Shown here: positions 59,325-64,000 of the stretch, piece after piece
Position numbering within the stretch: the first letter of the stretch is position 1
Layout of the letters: each line of letters begins with the position of its first letter
Assembly (NCBI RefSeq): GCF_036227565.1
Contig: NZ_CP109460.1
Location: forward strand, 6,820,001 to 6,884,000
Origin: Streptomyces sp. NBC_01454
Lineage (GTDB): Bacteria > Actinomycetota > Actinomycetes > Streptomycetales > Streptomycetaceae
DNA: 64,000 nucleotides
Direction of reading: 5' to 3'
Translations under genes and position numbers: made by a program
The notes under the pieces: model-generated
Databases searched by the model: none
The model's input: only the letters and a program-made list of their open reading frames with translations
What the model was told of the DNA's origin: nothing

Positions 59325-61109
59325 GTGGCAGCACCCAAGAAGGGCCGCAGGGCGCCCGCGAGCCAGGGGCATCCGGGCCGCGCCCTGATCCTGGTCCTCA
59401 TCGCGATCGTGGGGCTGATCGGAGGCATGTTCTACTCCGGCACCATGACGCCCCGACTGGGCATCGACCTGGCAGGCGGCACCAGCTTCACGCTGGCGGC
59501 CCAGAACCAGCCGGGCAAGCCCAACGCGATCAACGAGACCAACATGAGGACCGCCGCCGGCATCATGGAGCGACGGGTCAACGGTCTCGGTGTGACGGAG
59601 GCCGAGGTCCAGACGCAGGGCAACAACCACATCATCGTGAACATCCCCAAGGGGACGGACGCGAAGCAGGCCCGCAAGCAGGTCGGCACCACTGCCCAGC
59701 TCGGGTTCCGGCCGGTGCTGACCACCACCGCCGGCGCCAAGACCCCCGCACCCAAGCCCAGCCCCTCCCAGAGCGGCGCGAACGGCAAGGGCAAGGGCGA
59801 CAAGGCCGCGGGCGGCAAGGGACAGCCGGGCACCCAGCAGAACGCCTCCTCCTCGCAGTCGCCGAACGCGAAGCCGACCACCCAGGGCCGTGCCGTGACG
59901 GACGCGCTGAAGAAGGCCCCGTCCGGCCGGCCCACCCCCTCCGGTCCGGCCAAGCCGTCCACGCCCGCGACGCCTCCGCCGCCCCCCGGTGGCGCGGCCC
60001 TTCCGCCGGCCCTCCAGAAGCAGCTGAACGCGCTGGACTGCTCCACCAAGAAGAGCCGTGCCGCCGCAGGTGAGAAGGCGGCCGGCGAGTTGCCGTCCGC
60101 CCCGATCGTGGCCTGCAAGGACGACGGCACCCAGAAGTACGCGCTCGGCCCGGTCGGCGTCGAGGGCACGGACGTCAAGGACGCCAAGGCCGTCTTCGAC
60201 AGCCAGCAGGGCCAGGGCTGGATCGTCCAGATGGACTTCACCTCCGACGGCGGCAAGAAGTTCGCGGACGTCACCGGCAAGCTCGCCACCAAGACGCAGC
60301 CGCAGAACCAGTTCGCGATCGTCCTGGACGGCGCGGTGGTCTCCGACCCGCGCGTCAGCGAGCGGCTCAACGGCGGCAACGCCACCATCTCCGGCGGCTT
60401 CACCCAGCAGTCCGCCGAGGACCTCGGCAACATGCTGTCCTACGGTGCCCTGCCGCTCTCCTTCAAGATCGACGACGAGACCACGGTCACCGCGGCGCTC
60501 GGTGGCGAGCAGCTGCACGCCGGTCTGATCGCCGGCGCCATCGGCCTCGCACTGGTCGTTCTCTACCTCGTCGCCTACTACCGGGGACTGGCGCTGGTCG
60601 CGCTGGCGAGCCTGGGCGTCTCGGCGGCCCTGACATACTCGATCATGACCTTGCTCGGCCCGGCCATCGGGTTCGCGCTGAACCTCCCGGCGGTCTGTGG
60701 CGCCATCGTCGCCATCGGTATCACCGCCGACTCGTTCATCGTCTACTTCGAACGCATCCGGGACGAGATCCGCGAGGGACGCACGTTGCGCCCGGCCGTC
60801 GAGCGCGGCTGGCCGCGGGCCCGCCGTACGATCCTGGTCTCCGACTTCGTGTCGTTCCTGGCCGCCGCGGTGCTGTTCATCGTCACCGTCGGCAAGGTCC
60901 AGGGCTTCGCCTTCACGCTTGGCCTGACCACCGTCCTGGACGTCGTCGTGGTCTTCTTCTTCACCAAGCCCCTGATGACGCTGCTGGCCCGGCGGAAGTT
61001 CTTCGCCGACGGCCACCCCTGGTCCGGCCTCGATCCCAAGCGCCTGGGCGCCAAGCCGCCGCTGCGCCGCCGCCGTGGCGCCGCCCCCACCCAGACGAAG
61101 GAGGCGTGA
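59325..61109 (+). CDS. secD: Protein translocase subunit SecD
   Basis: Proton-driven helper that pulls exported proteins out of the SecYEG channel. 594 residues: first helix (ALILVLIAIVGLIGGMFYSG), periplasmic P1 domain interrupted by a ~95-residue Pro/Gly/Lys/Ser-rich insert (about res 138-230), then VVSDPRVSERLNGGNATISGGF, and five C-terminal helices with NLPAVCGAIVAIGITADSFIVYFERIRDE, the SecD signature. The GTG start reads AAPKKGRRAP. One base separates its stop from secF's ATG. Confidence 0.95.
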   Translation: MAAPKKGRRAPASQGHPGRALILVLIAIVGLIGGMFYSGTMTPRLGIDLAGGTSFTLAAQNQPGKPNAINETNMRTAAGIMERRVNGLGVTEAEVQTQGNNHIIVNIPKGTDAKQARKQVGTTAQLGFRPVLTTTAGAKTPAPKPSPSQSGANGKGKGDKAAGGKGQPGTQQNASSSQSPNAKPTTQGRAVTDALKKAPSGRPTPSGPAKPSTPATPPPPPGGAALPPALQKQLNALDCSTKKSRAAAGEKAAGELPSAPIVACKDDGTQKYALGPVGVEGTDVKDAKAVFDSQQGQGWIVQMDFTSDGGKKFADVTGKLATKTQPQNQFAIVLDGAVVSDPRVSERLNGGNATISGGFTQQSAEDLGNMLSYGALPLSFKIDDETTVTAALGGEQLHAGLIAGAIGLALVVLYLVAYYRGLALVALASLGVSAALTYSIMTLLGPAIGFALNLPAVCGAIVAIGITADSFIVYFERIRDEIREGRTLRPAVERGWPRARRTILVSDFVSFLAAAVLFIVTVGKVQGFAFTLGLTTVLDVVVVFFFTKPLMTLLARRKFFADGHPWSGLDPKRLGAKPPLRRRRGAAPTQTKEA

Positions 61110-61110
61110 G

Positions 61111-62229
61111 ATGTCCAAGCTCGGAAACATCGGCGCCCGGCTCTACCGCGGCGAGGTCGGCTACGACTTCATCGGCAAGCGGAAGATCTGGTACGGCGTC
61201 TCGATCCTCATCACCGTGGTGGCCATCGTCGGCCTGGCGGTGCGCGGCCTGAACATGGGCATCGAGTTCTCCGGTGGCGCGGTCTTCACCACCCCGAAGA
61301 CCTCCGTGTCCACCTCCGAAGCACAGCACAAGGCCGAGTCGGCGGCCGGCGGCCACCAGGCCGTGGTGCAGCGGCTCGCCAACAGCGGCGCGCTGCGCAT
61401 CCAGATCAGCGGTCTGGACACCAAGCAGGCGGTGCCGGTCCAGGAAGAGCTCGCCAAGGATCTGAACGTCCAGGTCAAGGACGTCAACACCCAGCTGGTC
61501 GGTCCGAGCTGGGGTGAGCAGATCGCCAACAAGGCCTGGCTGGGCCTGGGGATCTTCATGGTCCTCGTGGTGTTCTACCTGGCCATCGCCTTCGAGTGGC
61601 GGATGGCGGTGGCCGCCCTGGTCGCGCTGATCCACGACCTCACGATCACGGTCGGCGTCTACGCCCTGGTCGGCTTCGAGGTCACTCCCGGCACGGTCAT
61701 CGGTCTGCTGACGATCCTCGGTTACTCCCTCTACGACACGGTCGTCGTCTTCGACAGCCTCAAGGAAGCCTCCAAGGACATCACCAAGCAGACCCGCTTC
61801 ACCTACAGCGAGATCGCCAACCGCTCCATCAACGGCACCCTGGTGCGCTCCATCAACACCACCGTCGTGGCGCTGCTCCCGGTCGCCGGTCTGCTGTTCG
61901 TCGGCGGCGGTGTCCTGGGCGCGGGCATGCTCAACGACATCTCGCTGGCCCTGTTCGTCGGTCTCGCCGCCGGTGCGTACTCCTCGATCTTCATCGCGAC
62001 CCCGCTGGTCGCCGACCTGAAGAGCCGCGAGCCGCAGATGAAGGCGCTGACCAAGCGGGTGAAGGCGAAGCGTGCCGCGGCCGCCGCCAAGGGGGCGGAC
62101 CAGGAGGAACCGCAGGACGGGGCCCTGGCCGAGGACGACGACGCCGATGGCGCGGCGGTCGTCGGACCGCGCCAGCAGCCCGCCTCCCGCAACCGCGGAC
62201 GCGGCCGCCCGTCGGGCAAGCGCCGATGA
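61111..62229 (+). CDS. secF: Protein translocase subunit SecF
   Basis: Partner of SecD, 372 residues with six helices. A conserved start GARLYRGEVGYDFIGKRKIWYG, the periplasmic domain with NMGIEFSGGAVF, then the RND-like core LTITVGVYALVGFEVTPGTVIGLLTILGYSLYDTVVVFD and NTTVVALLPVAGLLF. The C-terminal ~70 residues are basic and cytosolic. It follows secD by 1 base and overlaps apt by 4 bases (ATGA), so translation of secretion and purine-salvage genes is linked. Confidence 0.95.
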   Translation: MSKLGNIGARLYRGEVGYDFIGKRKIWYGVSILITVVAIVGLAVRGLNMGIEFSGGAVFTTPKTSVSTSEAQHKAESAAGGHQAVVQRLANSGALRIQISGLDTKQAVPVQEELAKDLNVQVKDVNTQLVGPSWGEQIANKAWLGLGIFMVLVVFYLAIAFEWRMAVAALVALIHDLTITVGVYALVGFEVTPGTVIGLLTILGYSLYDTVVVFDSLKEASKDITKQTRFTYSEIANRSINGTLVRSINTTVVALLPVAGLLFVGGGVLGAGMLNDISLALFVGLAAGAYSSIFIATPLVADLKSREPQMKALTKRVKAKRAAAAAKGADQEEPQDGALAEDDDADGAAVVGPRQQPASRNRGRGRPSGKRR

Positions 62230-62774
62230 GCGCCCCCACCGCCCTGCGCGAGCTGCTGCTCAGCCGGATAACGGACGTCCCGGACCATCCGCAGCCGGGC
62301 GTGGTGTTCAAGGACATCACCCCGCTGCTGGCCGACCCGGTCGCCTTCGGCGCGCTGACCGACGCCTTTGTCGATCTGTGCGCGCGCCACCGCGTGGACA
62401 AGGTCGTGGGCTTGGAGGCCCGCGGCTTCATCCTCGCCGCCCCGGTCGCGGTCCGGGCCGCCGTCGGCTTCGTCCCCGTCCGCAAGGCGGGCAAGCTGCC
62501 CGGCGCGACGCTCGGGCAGGCCTACGAGCTGGAGTACGGCACGGCCGAGATCGAGCTGCACGCCGATGCGCTGGCCCCGGGCGACCGGGTGCTGGTGATC
62601 GACGACGTGCTCGCCACCGGCGGGACCGCCGATGCGTCGCTGCAGCTCATCCGGCGTGCGGGCGCCGAGGTCGCGGGCGTGGCGGTGCTGCTGGAGCTCG
62701 GCTTCCTGGCCGGGCGGCAGCGGCTGGAGCCGGGGCTGAAGGGCGCTCCGCTGGAGGCCCTGATCACGCTCTGA
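62226..62774 (+). CDS. apt: Adenine phosphoribosyltransferase
   Basis: Purine salvage enzyme (182 aa) making AMP from adenine and PRPP. PGVVFKDITPLLADP (~26), EARGFILAAPVA, RKAGKLPGA flexible loop, and the PRPP motif RVLVIDDVLATGGTADAS (~120) are all present. The ATG overlaps the secF stop. The secDF-apt-relA order is a conserved actinobacterial and firmicute neighbourhood. A 13-bp terminator separates it from relA. Confidence 0.96.
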   Translation: MSAPTALRELLLSRITDVPDHPQPGVVFKDITPLLADPVAFGALTDAFVDLCARHRVDKVVGLEARGFILAAPVAVRAAVGFVPVRKAGKLPGATLGQAYELEYGTAEIELHADALAPGDRVLVIDDVLATGGTADASLQLIRRAGAEVAGVAVLLELGFLAGRQRLEPGLKGAPLEALITL

Positions 62775-62799
62775 CCGGCCACATTCACGCACCTTCGGA

Positions 62800-62833
62800 G
62801 CAGGGGCACCCGGAACAATTCGGGTGCCCCTGC
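62800..62833 (+). terminator. Terminator after apt
   Basis: Perfect 13-bp stem (GCAGGGGCACCCG and complement) with loop GAACAATT, 26 bases after the apt stop. Confidence 0.85.
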
Positions 62834-62946
62834 TGCTGTGTCATGTACGGACCCATGGCCGCGGGGGAGTTGCGGGCCCGGGGTCGATACGATGGCACCC
62901 CGGCCCGTTCGAGGCACGGGGGTCCGGAACCGCCTGAGGAGTGCTC

Positions 62947-64000
62947 TTGCCAGACGAGGCCCAGCCGCTCTCCCCCGGAACGCGTCCGGCGGGATCCGAC
63001 GCCGCGCGCCCGGATGAGCCGAAGCCCACGGACGCGGCTTCCCCCCGCGCGCCCGAGTCCGAGCGGCAGGGCGTCCCCGACGGCACCGCCGAACCCCGGC
63101 CGCCGGCCGACCGGTCCGCCGCGTCCGCCTCCCCGGCCGAGCCGCGCGACAAGGCCCCCGAAACGGGCTCCGCCGCTCCCTCGGCCAAGCCGGCCCCGGC
63201 GCCGTCCCACGCGGCCAAGCCGCCGGCCAAGGCCGACCAGCCCGTCGCGTCCCGGCCGCTGCCGCCCACCCCCGCCGGCCGCTCCGGCTCCCCGAACCGC
63301 GTACGGGCCCGCCTCGCCCGGCTGGGCGTCCAGCGCTCCAGCCCGTACAACCCGGTCCTGGAGCCGCTGCTGCGGGCCGTCCGCGGCAACGACCCCAAGA
63401 TCGAGACGGGCACGCTGCGCCAGATCGAGCGGGCCTACCAGGTCGCCGAGCGCTGGCACCGCGGCCAGAAGCGCAAGAGCGGCGACCCGTACATCACCCA
63501 CCCGCTCGCGGTGACGACGATCCTCGCCGAGCTGGGCATGGACCCGGCGACCCTGATGGCCGGCCTGCTGCACGACACCGTCGAGGACACCGAATACGGC
63601 CTGGACACCCTGCGGGGCGACTTCGGTGACCAGGTCGCGCTGCTGGTCGACGGCGTCACCAAGCTCGACCGCGTCAAGTTCGGCGAGGCCGCGCAGGCCG
63701 AGACGGTCCGCAAGATGGTCGTCGCGATGGCCAAGGACCCGCGCGTCCTGGTCATCAAGCTCGCCGACCGGCTGCACAACATGCGCACCATGCGCTACCT
63801 CAAGCGGGAGAAGCAGGAGAAGAAGGCCCGCGAGACGCTGGAGATCTACGCACCGCTCGCCCACCGCCTGGGCATGAACACCATCAAGTGGGAGCTGGAG
63901 GATCTTTCCTTCGCGATCCTCTACCCCAAGATGTACGACGAGATCGTGCGGCTGGTCGCCGAGCGGGCGCCCAAGCGCGACGAGTATCTGGCGATAGTGA
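62947..64000 (+). CDS. relA: Bifunctional (p)ppGpp synthetase/hydrolase RelA/SpoT, 5' part (truncated by window edge)
   Basis: Stringent-response enzyme. The frame is open to the window end (351 codons shown). Residues ~1-115 are a Pro/Ala/Lys-rich low-complexity head. The hydrolase domain follows: [39 protein letters not shown], the HD motif [12 protein letters not shown] (~207), [16 protein letters not shown], and [15 protein letters not shown], all intact. The beginning of the next region ([15 protein letters not shown]) is visible; the synthetase domain lies beyond the window. TTG start with GAGGAG 6 nt upstream. Independent of apt because of the terminator. Confidence 0.94.
   Translation, partial: MPDEAQPLSPGTRPAGSDAARPDEPKPTDAASPRAPESERQGVPDGTAEPRPPADRSAASASPAEPRDKAPETGSAAPSAKPAPAPSHAAKPPAKADQPVASRPLPPTPAGRSGSPNRVRARLARLGVQRSSPYNPVLEPLLRAVRGNDPKIETGTLRQIERAYQVAERWHRGQKRKSGDPYITHPLAVTTILAELGMDPATLMAGLLHDTVEDTEYGLDTLRGDFGDQVALLVDGVTKLDRVKFGEAAQAETVRKMVVAMAKDPRVLVIKLADRLHNMRTMRYLKREKQEKKARETLEIYAPLAHRLGMNTIKWELEDLSFAILYPKMYDEIVRLVAERAPKRDEYLAIV

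Noticed and set aside
58845..61130. 761-codon antisense frame over secD/yajC
   Set aside because: Same GC-driven artefact; secD and yajC have clear homology on the other strand.

Overview
The window is very GC-rich, with codon third positions almost all G or C. It carries developmental and metabolic markers of a Streptomyces chromosome: ssgB, TTG/GTG starts, Tat-exported enzymes, actinobacterial phosphoinositide-mannoside genes, a Ser/Thr kinase and small SsgA/CGNR regulators. From ssgB to relA the gene content matches the S. coelicolor core stretch I recall around SCO1513 (relA) to SCO1541 (ssgB), in inverted orientation. This is core chromosome with a few accessory insertions.

1-7.8 kb: end of an MFS exporter, Tat-exported 5'-nucleotidase, PlsC acyltransferase, Tat-exported glycerophosphodiester phosphodiesterase, a GNAT enzyme, two overlapping small membrane proteins and a HAD phosphatase. 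7.85-11 kb: methionine importer metNIQ behind a probably leaderless leader peptide ending in a Cys/Met cluster. 11-19 kb: GNAT, then cobalamin genes (cobL; a BluB-CobT fusion with an ~800-residue low-complexity head; a CysG-like precorrin-2 enzyme). 19.1-23.6 kb: a TrmH/SpoU methyltransferase gene disrupted by a ~3.7 kb, lower-GC island. The island supplies a substitute 3' end and carries DJ-1/PfpI, SDR and SnoaL-like genes plus debris of a serine hydrolase and an IS1380-type transposase. The original 3' end of the methyltransferase survives at the far side.

23.6-38 kb: Ser/Thr kinase, small membrane proteins, an APH-like gene with a suspected frameshift, a zinc-ribbon protein, a tRNA cluster (Gly-Cys-Val-Val-Val), pabB-pabC, tandem GNAT, DsbA-like protein, CGNR regulator, ssgB, PGPGW protein, two tRNA-Val(CAC), SRPBCC protein, exonuclease, and a DUF4365 gene coupled to an unknown gene. 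38-52.4 kb: thrS, K+ channel, HIT protein, a deacetylase-like lipoprotein plus YVTN lipoprotein pair, an intact IS1182-like element inserted exactly at a CTAG that contains the stop codon of the next gene, a membrane protein, EF-G2, then the phosphatidylinositol/PIM operon (PIP synthase, small linking ORF, acyltransferase, mannosyltransferase). 52.4-52.9 kb: a ~460-bp nested inverted-repeat element whose two hairpins keep the same loop but have different, compensated stems. 52.9-64 kb: LemA-like protein, pdxS-pdxT (PLP), yebC, ruvCAB, yajC-secD-secF-apt, and the 5' half of relA.
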